A program made the translations under genes and the position numbers. DNA of 64,000 nt, taken from the NCBI GenBank assembly GCA_028456385.1, contig JALNQF010000177.1:27032-91031 (forward strand). Reading direction: 5' to 3'. This document shows, piece after piece, positions 52,407-63,742 of the stretch. Within the stretch, counting starts at the first letter, position 1, and each line of letters opens with the position of its first letter. The notes below the pieces were generated by a model. The model was given only the letters and a program-made list of their open reading frames with translations. It was not told the origin of the DNA and ran no database searches. Origin of the DNA: Ophiosphaerella korrae (Eukaryota > Ascomycota > Dothideomycetes > Pleosporales > Phaeosphaeriaceae).

Positions 52407-54459
52407 ATAGATTAAGCTAGCTAGGTACTAGCGTAAGCCCTCTCTATAGATATACCTAGGATATATACTACCCTATTAGAATTAAGTAATATTACTATTT
52501 CTATACTTTACTACTATAATACTAGATAATACTTAAGAGAGGTACTAGCCTAAAGCTAGTAATACCTTACTCTAGATAAAGAGAAAGCTTTTATTAAGTT
52601 CTTATTACTAATATTATCTTTTAGGTACCTAGTATAAATTAAGTTTTTATATTTACTAGCCTTTAGTATTACTTATAAGTAGTCTATAAATATACTAACT
52701 AAGCCTCTAAGTAAGAACTAGCTTTAAGCTTTTAAGAAATACTACCTAATACTTAAAGTAAGATAAGTTAAACTAATTAACTAGAAACGCTACAATAATT
52801 ATATATATAATAAGGTTAAGGAGTAGTTTAAAGTAATTAGGAAAGTATTATAATAACTAGGCCTAGCTATCTTTCTATAAAACGTCTATAATATAGATAA
52901 AACTAAAGTTATACTTAGTATACTTAGCTTTATTAAAGTACTCGTAGGTAAAGACAATATACGAGATTATAGGGGTGTAGGTATTAAGCGCTAAATAGTA
53001 ACGTCGATTAAATATATTAGTGCTAATAGTAGGTCGCTACTACCTCTAATAATCTAGCTAGCTTTAACCTACTAAAGTAATTAGATAATATACTTAACTC
53101 TTAGATAGTATTATAGATATTTAGAAAATAGATATAATAACTTAAAGATTAGCTTAGAATAGCTAAAGTGTATTTTTAATCCTTAAACAAGAGAACTAGC
53201 TAATAAGAAGCTATAAGTACTAATCTATAATAGCTTTAAGACGTATAAAACTATTAAAATTTTAGAGTTCTACTTTATAAATAATATTATCTTATATTAT
53301 CTCCTTTCTTATACTTCTTATAAGCTTTAGCTTTATAACGTTAGAGTCTTTATACTATTAAAGATAGCCTATTAAAACTAAGTTAAATAACTAAATTAAA
53401 GAAGTATTAATAAAATTAGTAATAAGTATTTTACCTCTCTATATAAACTTATATAAAATAGAGCTTTAACTAAAAAGAATATAATAGCTAGGTAAGCTAT
53501 AACTAGTTTATTTCTATTTAATCTAGAGAAAGTACTTAAAAGAATTTAGAAGCCTCTTCTAGCTAAACTTATAATTTCTAAAAGTAATAAATTTAGTAAT
53601 TCTCTATAAAGTAGAGTACTACCTAGAACGCTTATAATAGCTAGAACGTATATAGTAGTAATACCTATAATACTTATAATAGTAGATACTCTTATACCTT
53701 TATAAAATCTAATTAAATAAGATACTTAAATACTAGATAAGATAAACTAATAGTATCTATAAAGGTATATATAAAAGCTAGTAAGCTTAGCTAAGAGATC
53801 TTATAAGGATAGTATACTACTAAGCTAATCCTAATAAAAGGGGGCTAATAGCTAGTTAAGCTATTGTAGTAGTATACAATATATATACTAGTTATTATCG
53901 CTTAAAGTTCTTCGAACTCGCTTAGGGTTGTACTAAGTTGTATATAGTAGAATATACTAGCCGATAGAGCTAGCACGCGCTAGTTACTTAGCCTAGTAGA
54001 GCTTGTCGACAGCGCTAAGCGTACCCTAATAGCTCTCTACCCTAGACCCCTTATAGATCTTTTATAAAATATAGCTTTCTTTAAAATTAAAATTACTTTC
54101 TATTAAAAATAAATAATAAAGTAAAGGTCTACTAATTAGCCTTATAAAAGTACCTAGAAAAAGTAAAAGTAATAAGCTTTAAAGATCTTAGTAAGGCTTA
54201 AGTAGAGCTTACTATAAAGGTAAAAGTAAAGGAAGAAAAAGTAAAAGTATAAAAAAAGAAAGTAAAAGTAAAAGTAGAAAAAGAGAAAGTAAAAGAAAGC
54301 TAAGTTGAAAGGAAATATAGGCGTAAGCGTAAGAGCTTTTTAACTAATATAGAAGTAGAGGTAGACTTATTAGTACTAAAAGTAGTATAAATAAACTAAG
54401 TTAAGCCTATAAAAGCTATAGAAGTACTCTAGAGAGTACTTATAGTAAAGATGTATTAA
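52407..54459 (+). pseudogene. pogo/Fot-type DDE transposase relic
   Basis: This is the relic of a cut-and-paste transposase of the fungal pogo/Fot (CENP-B-like, DDE_1) family. The frame starts at ATA GAT (former Met-Asp) at 52407 and holds without indels to about 53.85 kb. The DNA-binding helix-turn-helix half occupies about 52.41-52.88 kb, with an AFKKYYLILKVR-like segment (former AFxKRHPxLxAR). The catalytic domain follows. NVYNIDKT holds the first Asp, GAT 52896-52898, intact. VTSIKYISAN (former CISADG) is near 53.0 kb. LIYNSFKTYKT holds the second Asp, now AAT at 53229-53231. KLQLYNVRVF (former KLQPCDVxVF) holds the third, now AAC at 53337-53339. The C-terminus is a KVKVKEEKVKV-type basic coil, then KYRRKRKS, ending near ATG TAT TAA at 54451-54459. 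The length without the extra segment is about 600 codons, normal for the family. Terminal inverted repeats were not found. Confidence 0.9.
53795..54064 (+). repeat. 260-bp additional segment inside the transposase relic
   Basis: Family-like sequence is interrupted here. A left block ending RSYKDSILL and a right block RSFIKYSFLQNQN both correspond to the same part of the transposase. The DNA words AGATCTTATA (53795-53804) and AGATCTTTTA (54055-54064) lie 260 bp apart as near-direct repeats. The material between them keeps far more CpG than its surroundings (CTTCGAACTCGC, GCACGCGCTAG, TTGTCGACAGCGC). It could be a small non-autonomous insertion with its target duplication, or a junction between two different transposase copies. 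Its A-box/B-box-like words on either strand are too poor to call a tRNA-derived element. Confidence 0.4.
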
Positions 54460-55126
54460 AAAGGTTAATATATTATATTTACTAAAAGATTATTATTTAG
54501 AATATAATAAGTATCTTAGTTAGATATAATATTCCTTACTACGTTATAAGAAGTACTCTTTAATAAAAGTATTTCTTTTACTTAGCTATCTTATATCTTT
54601 TTATATAGATCTATTAAGCTATAACCTTTTCTAATACTTTTTATTTATTTATAATAGTATAAATCTATAATAAGCTTAGTAGACTAGAGAAAAAGTTTAG
54701 ATAGTAAAGAGTAGGACTATAGCCTTAAAAGATTAATTTAAAGTAGAGAGTATATATCCTAGTAGTTTCTCTATATAATTAATAAGATTATTAAAATCTT
54801 ATCTAACTAGGTATACGTCTTTAGTAACGCTAGATACGTAGTAGTATACTAAGATTTCTATAAGCTATACTACGCGCTATAACTAAGAACTAGGGCTTAG
54901 CTAGGCTAGACTTTAGTTCCTACTATTAATATAAGTATTATAAGAAGCTATAGCCTTTAGCCTAATCTTATAAGGCTACTTTTATAGTAGCTTAATATAA
55001 GCTTCTTCTACTTTATTATAACTATATAGTTCTAAGTTACTCTTAATACTATAAAAGTTGTTTACTCTTCTTACTCTTTTAAGCTAAACCTAAGTTATAA
55101 GTATTATATAACTTCTCTACTTTAAT
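54460..55126. other. decayed spacer before the HET/NB-ARC relic
   Basis: About 670 bp. It should hold the 3' end of the transposon that carried the 52407 gene and the promoter of the HET gene, but I see neither a terminal inverted repeat nor a clear core promoter. CpG-bearing words near 54825-54890 stand out from the background. Confidence 0.4.
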
Positions 55127-55199
55127 ATACTAAGTAGGCTTATCTTAATAGATTTTTATAGTAAACTAATTCTACTCTATACTATCTTATTATATAAAT
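55127..55199 (+). pseudogene. HET/NB-ARC gene relic, N-terminal fragment
   Basis: This is the first 24 codons of the gene continued at 62219. It starts at ATA 55127 (former ATG) and reads LIDFYSKL then YTILLY, the RIP form of the YAILSH part of the HET-domain signature YAILSHTW. Element D is inserted inside this signature: the target duplication TAAAT (55195-55199) splits it, and the next codon, TAG for the former Trp, is completed at 62223-62225. This is the normal distance of the motif from the start in HET proteins. Confidence 0.8.
55195..55199 (+). repeat. left target-site duplication of copy D (TAAAT)
   Basis: Repeated exactly at 62219-62223. Confidence 0.92.
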
Positions 55200-55626
55200 T
55201 GTTATAGGTGTAATAGAAGAAATCGAGATAGAACTAATTAGTCCCGACTTAGGTGCTAACGAAGCATAGGACGAGCAGGGTAATAATCTCGATTAGGAGA
55301 CTATACATAACTAGGACACCTAGAGTAATCTATAATCTATAGACTTTTAGCGTTAATAGATTATAGATTAAGACGATCCGCGATCTATTAGTCTTAGTAA
55401 CTATAGATTATAGATTACGACAAGTATATAGTTAGTAGGATATATATTGTTAGGATAGTATTAGTAATTTAATCCTTTAACTATAGAACGCTAATATAAG
55501 ACAGTTGCAAAATATCTTCTATTGTTTATAGTTATTATAGATTACCTCTAAGCTTTTACTATTATTTCCTAATCTACTAACCTCCTAATATAGGTACCTA
55601 TAGTTAATAATAGGTAGCCTATAATA
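55200..55626 (+). repeat. 5' LTR of copy D (427 bp)
   Basis: Starts TGTTATAGGTGTAATAG and ends GCCTATAATA; the ends are imperfect inverted repeats (CCTATAACA expected). B/D type throughout. It contains the U3 inverted repeats (AATCTATAATCTATAG from about 55324). Confidence 0.95.
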
Positions 55627-55644
55627 CCTTACTAATTTAGTTAT
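55627..55644 (+). other. primer-binding region of copy D
   Basis: CCTTACTAATTTAGTTAT directly after the LTR, identical to B. Confidence 0.5.
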
Positions 55645-55689
55645 TGCAAAAAGCGAAGCGTAAAGAACGTATAGTCTAGCTAATACGAT

Positions 55690-58600
55690 AGTAGAAAGTT
55701 TAACTAAAACTAGTAAAGCCCCTAGGAGTAGTCCTAAATTAGATAGTACTACATAAGAAATAATTAAAAGTTATCTTAACTAACTAATTAATAATAAGGA
55801 AGATATAAAAATAGTAATTAATACCTTAGAGATACAAAACAAGGAACTACAAGATTACGCGAAATAAAATAAGGTACAAATTAAAGCTATTATCTAAGGA
55901 TAGAAATAGATAGAACTAATTACCTAAAGATTAGAGATAAGTGCAACAAAGAAACTACTAAAGATACCTATACTTAAGAAGTTTAATAGAATAAGGAAAA
56001 AACTAAGACTCTTTATTATATTAGTATAACTTTAGATAGATGTACAAGTACTATACTTTAATATAGAAGAAAAAAAAGTAATATATATTAGGTTACACCT
56101 TAAAGAAGATATAATAAGATAGTATAAACCTTACTAGATAGACTATATAATACATTCTCTAATAACCTAGAAAGATAAAACTAGAGCTATTTTTAGAAGT
56201 TATAAATACTTTACTAAATAAATAAGAGTAGCGTTTAGAGATATAGACATTACCTAATAAGCTAAAAAGTAGCTAGAGAAGCTTATATAGAATTAGAGTA
56301 TTCTAAAGTACGTATTATAGTTTAAATAACTATTATAAAATATAGAATAGAATAAGTTAGCTTTAATATTATAATTTAAACAAAGACTTAACTCTAAGAT
56401 CTAATACAAGATAATATATATAGAAAAACTACAAACACTAGAAGCTCTAAAGTAACAAGTAATATAAATTAATAATAATCTTTAAGAATAGAAGAAAAAC
56501 AAATATAGAGGTTACACCTAGAATTATAACAAAGGAGACCTTATAGTCCTTAACGCTAATAAGGATAAGAAAAAGAAGAAGAATAAAGACTTTATATACT
56601 TTAACTATAGTAAACTAGGCTACTATACAAAGAACTATAGATCTAAGTTAAAGAAAGATATAGTATACTATAAATATAGGAAACTAGAATACTTTATAAA
56701 AGACTACAAGAGTAAGGACCTAAAGAAAGAAACCTAGTTAAAGATAACTAAAAAGAAGAAGGAAGTACTATAAGTATAAGCTAAACCTTAAGAGAAAGTA
56801 GCTAGGAGTAAAGAAGTATAATATATAATACTCTACTAGACCTTTTATTATAATAATAACTACTATATATATCTTTCTAGTAAATAGAGAGTAGTATAGT
56901 TCCTATAGAAATAGAGATATAAAGTAGCTATAATAAAAGAAAGAATAAAAGCTTAGCTAGAAGAGATAGCCTAAGTAATAGACTTACTAATAGAAGATTT
57001 AGAAGGGGAAAAGCCTCTAGTACTATTAATCTAGGCTAAAGGACTAGTACTAGATAAAGAGACTACTACAACTACCTCTAAAGAACTATAAAGAAGTAAG
57101 AGATAAGTTAGTATAAGAGGTATAGAGTATACCTAGCTAATAATATATAGCTATAATAGCTATACAATAATAGATATAGAGGAATAAAACAAAGAATAGA
57201 AGTTTATTTAGATATACTTAATAGTTATAAGTATAGAGGAAGCGTATAAAGACTAGAAAGAACATAATCTTAAAGAAACTAAGTTTATACTATTTTAGAA
57301 ATAGATAAAGTAATATATAGTTATAGTAAGAAGAATACCTATACTAAGAGAGTAGTAGTACCTTGTAAGAAAAACGTAATAGATTAATAAAGCCTATATA
57401 CTAAGAGTACTAGTAATATACTATATTCTAATAAAAGATACACTTAGTAAAGACAAGTACTAGGAAAGGGACAACAAAATAATAGATCTAAAGTATTTAG
57501 TATATTTTAAAGCGTTATAGATATTATACCTAGATAAAAATTATATTATATATAGAAACTCTAAAGTAAATAACAACGTATAGCCTATAAGGAGGAGAGG
57601 CTATAACTACATAAGAGTAATTCTAGTAGAAAATATCTAAGGATAGAAAATAATCTTAGAAGATAGATACCTAGTAGTAAGACCTAGATCTAAGTTAAAT
57701 AAGAAATACGTCTAGGGAGGACTATAGTATAAATATACAAATAATAAATATTTAAAATATAAAGAATATAAATTTAAAGTAAGGCTATAGCCTTAGAAAG
57801 AAAGACAATTTATAAAAGCGCTAAAGTAAAAAAGGCTAGAAGGCGTAAGAGGCCTATATATTATAAAAACAAGTATATACTAAGGAAGAGAAGTACAATT
57901 AATAATTAATAGTAGAGCTATAAAGAACTTTATATTAAAGAAGTTTGTAGAAATATAAGGAATAAAATATATAACAAAGAAGTACCTTTAATAACTAAGT
58001 ATAATTAAAGGAAAACTATTCTAAGAACTAATATAGTTCGAGACAGTACCTTTAATACTAAAGTTAGAAGGGCTAGAAATCTAGAATATAATTATAGATA
58101 TAACAACAATTAATAACAAACAAGATATAATATTAGGTATACTATAGTTATAGATAACTAACCCCTATATTAATTAGAGAACTAGAGAAATTAGTTATAG
58201 CAAAATAGATAGGTTAAAAGCTAATATAAATATAACTAGAGGAGAATTCTTAAAAGAGTACAAGAAATAGGAAAAACAGCTTATAGAGCCTAAAGATTAC
58301 CTTCTAGAATATTAACTATAGGACTTAGTAATAGAACTAGAAGAAAGTAAAAATATAGGATAGAGCTTAGTCTACTAAAAAATAGAAGAAGAATCTAAGA
58401 TTAAACAAGCGTTTATCTAAAACGTAATAAAAAAAAGATAGATAAGAGAATCTAAATCCTTAGTAGCGTATAGACTAATATTTGTAGACAAAAAGAGAAT
58501 AAGTAATAAGAGACTCTATATAGATTTTAGAAAAACTAACGTAATTACTAATAAGAACTAATACCTACTACTATAAATAGATAGAATACAAGATAGACTA

Positions 58601-61117
58601 CGAAGAGTAAGAATCTTTACAAAACTAGATATCTAAAACGCCTACTATTAGATTAGAATTAAAGAAAGTAATAAGTAGAAAATAGCGTTTAGAATATAGT
58701 ATAGACTATATAAATACCTAGTAATACTATTTAGTTTAATAAACGCACTAGTAGTATTTTAAGAAAGAATTAATATAGTACTAAGAGAGTACTTAGATAT
58801 ATTTATATTTATATACTTAGACGACATCCTTATATTCTTAGAAATAGAAGAAGAACACGTATAATATATATATAAAGTACTAGAAAAACTAGTAAAAAAT
58901 AAGCTATTCTTTAAAATAAGAAAATGCGAGTTCTATACAAAGAAAATAGACTTCCTAGGATTTATTATTAAACTAAGAAAAATTAAGATTAACCTAGAAA
59001 TAATTAAGTTAATTAACGAATAGCTAATACTAAGAAACCTAAAAGAAGTACAATAATTTTATAGACTAGCTAACTTTTACAAAAAGTTAATAGTAGGATA
59101 TTCTAAAGATATAGAACTACTAACAAGACTTATAAAGAAAGATACGCTATTTAAGTAGACTAAAGAATATAACAAGGTATTTAGAAAAATTAAGAAGAAA
59201 TTTATAAAGAATCTAGTTATTAGAATATATAACCTAGACCTACTAGTAATAGTAAAAACTAATATATCTAATTTAGTCTATAGAATAGTACTAATATAAG
59301 AAGACCCTAGGACTAGAAAAGAATACTTAGTTAAATACTTCTCTAAGAAAATAAAAATAGTAGAACTTAACTACCTAATCTATAATATAGAAATACTAGC
59401 GATCTATAAAGTATTTAAATAGTAGAGAGTATACCTATAAAGAGTAAAGTATTAGATAAAGGTCTATATAAACTACAAGAATCTTATAGGATTTATAATA
59501 AATAAAGAATTATTATAATACTATACAAGATAGTAAGAGTTCCTATTAATATTTAATATAGAAATTATATATATAAAAGGGAAAGATAACTAGTTTATAG
59601 ATACTTTTAGTAAAAGACTAGACTTATAAGAAGAAGTAAGTGCTACTAGTATAGTTCTAGTTAAGAACGAAGAAGGACATTTAGTCCTAAATATACCTAA
59701 GATAGTAGTAACACTTAAGAGAAAGAGTAGCAAGCTAGAAGAATAGATTTAAAAAGAAATAGAAAAAGTACTTAAAGAAATAAAGAAACTAGAAATCTAA
59801 AAAGGATTTGTATAAGCCTATAAAAGAATATATATTCTAAAAAAGATATAAAAAGAATTTATATAACAATTCTATAAATTACTAGTATATAGTTATTAAG
59901 GTATTAAAAAAATATTAAATAGACTACTACGAGACTATTATATTTTAAAAGTAAGACAACTAGTAATAGAAGTACTACGAGACTATATAGAATACTACAA
60001 GAATAAATATAATAGATACGTACTATATAGAATACTATAACTAGTAGAAGTACTAGAATAACTATAGAGAGTTATTACAATAGACTTTATTACAAAGCTA
60101 CTAAAGTCTAAGGACCTAATATTAAGAGTTAAGTATAATAGAATCTTAACTATAGTAGATAAGCTAATAAAGTATATATATTTCTAACTATATAAAGAGA
60201 AGAGTAGGATAGAAGTTACTATATATTAAGTTCTAGGAATAGTAATTAGTTAATATAGACTACTAGACAAGATTATTATAGATAGAGATATACAATTTAT
60301 ATTAAAACTATAGGGAATAATAGTAGCGTAATTAGGAATACAATACGTAATATCTATAGCATATTAACTATAGATAGATAGACAATTAGAATAAATAAAT
60401 TAGATAGTAGAATAATACTTAAGATACTACCTTAACTATAATTAGAACAATTAGGTATAACTACTACCTATAGCATAGTTAGTATACAACAGCGTAAAGA
60501 ATATAGTAATAAGAGTATTACCCTTTTTTACAAACTATAGATTTAAGCCTAATATATACTAGATACTAAGAAACTAGATATCTTAGTCCTTAAGAGGAGA
60601 AAACTTCGCTAACAGACTTAAAGATAAATATAACTAATTAAGATAGGACGTAGAATTCCTATATAATTAAATAGTAAAGTACTATAATAAGAAGTATAAA
60701 GAGAGACCTTAATTTAAAGAGGAAGAAAAAGTATAGTTAGTATAAAAAAATATTAAGAGTAAGTAGCTAAGTTTAAAATTAGACTATATTAAGATAAGAC
60801 TATATAAAATTAAGAAAGAAGTTATACTAGTTATATTTAAACTAAAGCTACTAAATAAGATAAAGATATACCTAATATTTTACGTAGCTCTACTAGAACA
60901 AGCACTATAGAACGTAGAACTACTAGTATATAAAGTAGATACGTATAGAGAATAAAAAGAATAAGAAGTTAAAGAAATCTTATAGTACTAGTTTTATAAC
61001 AAGAGAAACTACTACCTAGTAGAATAAATAAGTATAAATAAAAAAGGACAACTATAAAAGAAAATATAGGAACTAGAAGATAATCTTAATTACTCTAAGA
61101 AACTAGAAGACTTCTAA
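55690..61117 (+). pseudogene. gag-pol relic of copy D, single frame
   Basis: Capsid region at about 55.95-56.45 kb; zinc knuckles at about 56.60-56.71 kb; protease near 57.91 kb; RT box at 58814-58825 reading TAC TTA GAC GAC, so YLDD is intact; then RNase H, integrase and chromodomain (about 60.97-61.1 kb). The second knuckle (TAC codon at 56666), the RT box and the stop at 61115-61117 are all in one frame. Despite the intact RT box the frame has many TAA/TAG codons and is dead. Confidence 0.92.
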
Positions 61118-61780
61118 AATTAAAACCTTCTAGAACGCCTAGTAGTGAACTAAGAGAACTAATATTACTAACAATAGATAGAGAGATAATAGGAACGTCT
61201 AATATAAGATCTACTATAATAAATACCTTATCTAAGTTTAGCTTAGCTTCTAGAGCTACAAACTATTTAGCTAATTTCTTATTATTTAAGGCCTTTATCT
61301 TATAAAGGCGAGAGAGACAAGCTTAATTCTCTACTAGCTTACTCTACGCAAGCTCTTAGATTTACTTACACTTAGCTTTAGCCTCTACAATTTAAGATAG
61401 TAATTTCTCTTAAGTCTAGTTAATAGCTTTTCCTATTATTATTAAGCTTAGACGCAAGAATAAGTATAATAAACGTATACTTAGAAAGAGAAATACTAGA
61501 TATATTATAAGAACTACGTATATTTGTATAAATACACGCTTTATAAGCCCTACTATTGTTTATAGAAATAATATAAAGAAGAGATTTAGGGTTTAACTTA
61601 AGAGAAGTATAATAAGAATAAGGAAATATTTTAACACTATTACGTAATACGTAATTAGTAAGAAGATAGTAATAGCGTATAGATAAAATAGGTATAAAGG
61701 AGGATAAAGAACTCTATATTAATAAAGAAACTAGATTAATAATACTAGCTCTAGAGTAGATAAACTAAGATTTATCTAGA
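61095..61780 (-). pseudogene. antisense ORF relic between pol and 3' LTR, copy D
   Basis: Same reverse-strand arrangement as in A and B: a Cys-bearing part nearer the LTR, and a Lys/Leu/Glu helical part around 61.2-61.4 kb. Confidence 0.5.
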
Positions 61781-61791
61781 AGAGGAGATAG
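61778..61791 (+). other. polypurine tract of copy D
   Basis: AGAAGAGGAGATAG directly before the 3' LTR. Confidence 0.75.
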
Positions 61792-62218
61792 TATTATAGG
61801 TGTAATAGAAGAAATTAAGGTAGAACTAATTAGTCTTAACTTAGGTGCTAACAAAGTATAAGATAAGTAAGGTAATAATCTTAATTAGGAGACTACATAT
61901 AACTAGGACACCTAGGGTAATCTATAATCTATAGACTCTTAGCGTTAATAGATTATAGATTAAGATAATCTACAATCTATTAGTCTTAGTAACTATAGAT
62001 TATAGATTACAATAAGTATATAGTTAGTAGGATATATATTATTAAGATTGTATTAGTAATTTAATCTTTTAACTATAGAACGTTAATACAAGATAGTTAT
62101 AAAACATCTTCTATTATTTATAGTTATTATAGATTACCTTTAAGCTTTTACTATTATTTCCTAATCTACTAACCCCTTAATATAAGTGCCTATAGTTGAC
62201 GATAGGTAGCCTATAATA
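61792..62218 (+). repeat. 3' LTR of copy D (427 bp)
   Basis: Equal in length to 55200-55626. Starts TATTATAGG and ends GCCTATAATA, followed by TAAAT. Confidence 0.95.
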
Positions 62219-62223
62219 TAAAT
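62219..62223 (+). repeat. right target-site duplication of copy D (TAAAT)
   Basis: Exact partner of 55195-55199. Confidence 0.92.
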
Positions 62224-63741
62224 AGAGTAACTCTAAGATCTTTATTAAAGACGTATTAAGTAAAGTATATATAAAGAAAAAAAAAAGCTATAAAAAACTT
62301 AAGTTTTGCGCTAAGTAAGTAGCTTAAGATAAGCTATAGTACTTTTAGATTAATATATACTATATTAATAGATAAAACAAGATTAAGTACTCTAAAGTAA
62401 TTTACTTAATATTCTAGTAGTATAAGAATATAATATAATACTATATCTTTTTATTAGACGTGTTAGTATTAACTACAATAGAGCTAGTCTAATATAGTAA
62501 CTAGAATACCTTACTTTAAGAAAGTAAATAGTTTACTTAAAGATAGACGCTCTAAGAGCTAATTATACTAGTATTAGTTAAGTTTTTCTTATATAAAGGA
62601 TATTATATAAGTAATAAAGTATTACTTAATTAGCTACTATATAATATTACTAGTATCTTACTTATAGCGCTTTATAACTATTTTTTAGACTAGTTTAGTA
62701 TATCTAAATAAAGGTAATAGGTTAAGAATTACAAAATAACTAAAAAGGAAGATATTATATACTACTTTCTAGGAGTCCTTAATATTTCTATACCTACTAT
62801 ATATAGTAAAGGAGAGAAGAGTATATAGAAAAGACTATAAGCTAAAGTAAAAGTAGCTAGTAATATACCTTTAATTATTCTATTCTTATAAAATAAGTTT
62901 TTTATAAGCTATAAGTTATAGCTTACTAAACTAAAGGTAAAGCTCTTTAGTAATAACTAGACTACTACTATACTAGTAATAGTTAGGCCTAGTAAAACAA
63001 GTAAGTTATAGCTTACGCTTAAGGCTATATATAGAATAAGGTAAAATAACAAGAATTACTTAGTTTTCTAGATTAATATAAGTAATAAAGATAACTTCTA
63101 CTAGTTATATATAATTATTATGTAGAAGTTTTATATTCCTAGGTAAGATAATAAGTAAGTAGATATAAAGTAGATTATCTAATACTATATAGTAGAGATA
63201 AGTACGTAGTAGTATTTACTAATCTTTAATAACGCTAAGAATACTACCCTATAATCTAGTAGCTTATCTATAATAGAACCTATAGACTTAGCTAAGTATC
63301 TACTAAAGTCTAGGCTATATTCTACTATTTTTATAATAATAAATAGTAATATAGCTTAGGTACTTACTTTATAAAATATTATAGCGCTATAAGAGCTAAT
63401 ATAAGATATAGTACTTATAATACTATAAAGCTAATTAGTAACGCTATTCTTAAATACTAAGTAGTAAGAAGCTAAGTACTTACTAAGTAAGCTATTATAT
63501 CTACTTCTAGTAGTTGCGTAAGTAGTAGTATATATAAATACTAGTAGTATAATAGTGTAAGAGTACTAGTTATAACTAGATAAATATAAAGAACTAGCTC
63601 TTAAGGATAGTAGTAATATATTTATAAGTAAGCTACTAGGCTCTAGTATAAGAGATCTTATAGCTACTATATTATTCTTCTCTATAGATTAAATTAGTTA
63701 TAACAATATATTTACTATTAATTATCTATTTCTTACTATAT
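62219..63741 (+). pseudogene. HET-domain plus NB-ARC (NLR-type) gene relic, main part
   Basis: This is the relic of a fungal incompatibility/immune-type receptor: an N-terminal HET domain that triggers a cell-death response and a nucleotide-binding NB-ARC switch. One frame runs from 62223 to the end of the relic with no indel; all breaks are TAA/TAG at former Gln/Trp. Landmarks are RQTLQELI at 62541-62564 (former GWTLQEL), YYFLGVLNISIPTIYSKGE near 62763-62819 (former LLGxxxVxMPxIYGEG), the P-loop VIVRPSKTSKL at 62976-63008 (former GPGGxGKS), and Walker B YLLIFNNAKNT from 63213, with the Asp now AAT. Reading stops making sense at 63741, where other DNA is inserted. A repeat or TPR-like C-terminus would be expected beyond. 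RIP implies that paralogues exist or existed. Confidence 0.88.
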
Positions 63742-63742
63742 A

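Larger units (their letters stand above)
55200..62218 (+). mobile_element. complete Ty3/gypsy chromovirus copy D (7019 bp)
   Basis: Two 427-bp LTRs and a full interior, flanked by TAAAT. Its LTRs still read TGTTATAGG at the 5' end, and the RT box is intact YLDD, so with A it is the least mutated copy. It sits within the first exon-like stretch of a HET/NB-ARC gene. Confidence 0.96.

Noticed and set aside
53870..54020. tRNA-like A-box and B-box words suggesting a SINE
   Set aside because: Best matches have two or more mismatches, spacing is off, and the A-box lies about 100 bases from any plausible element start.
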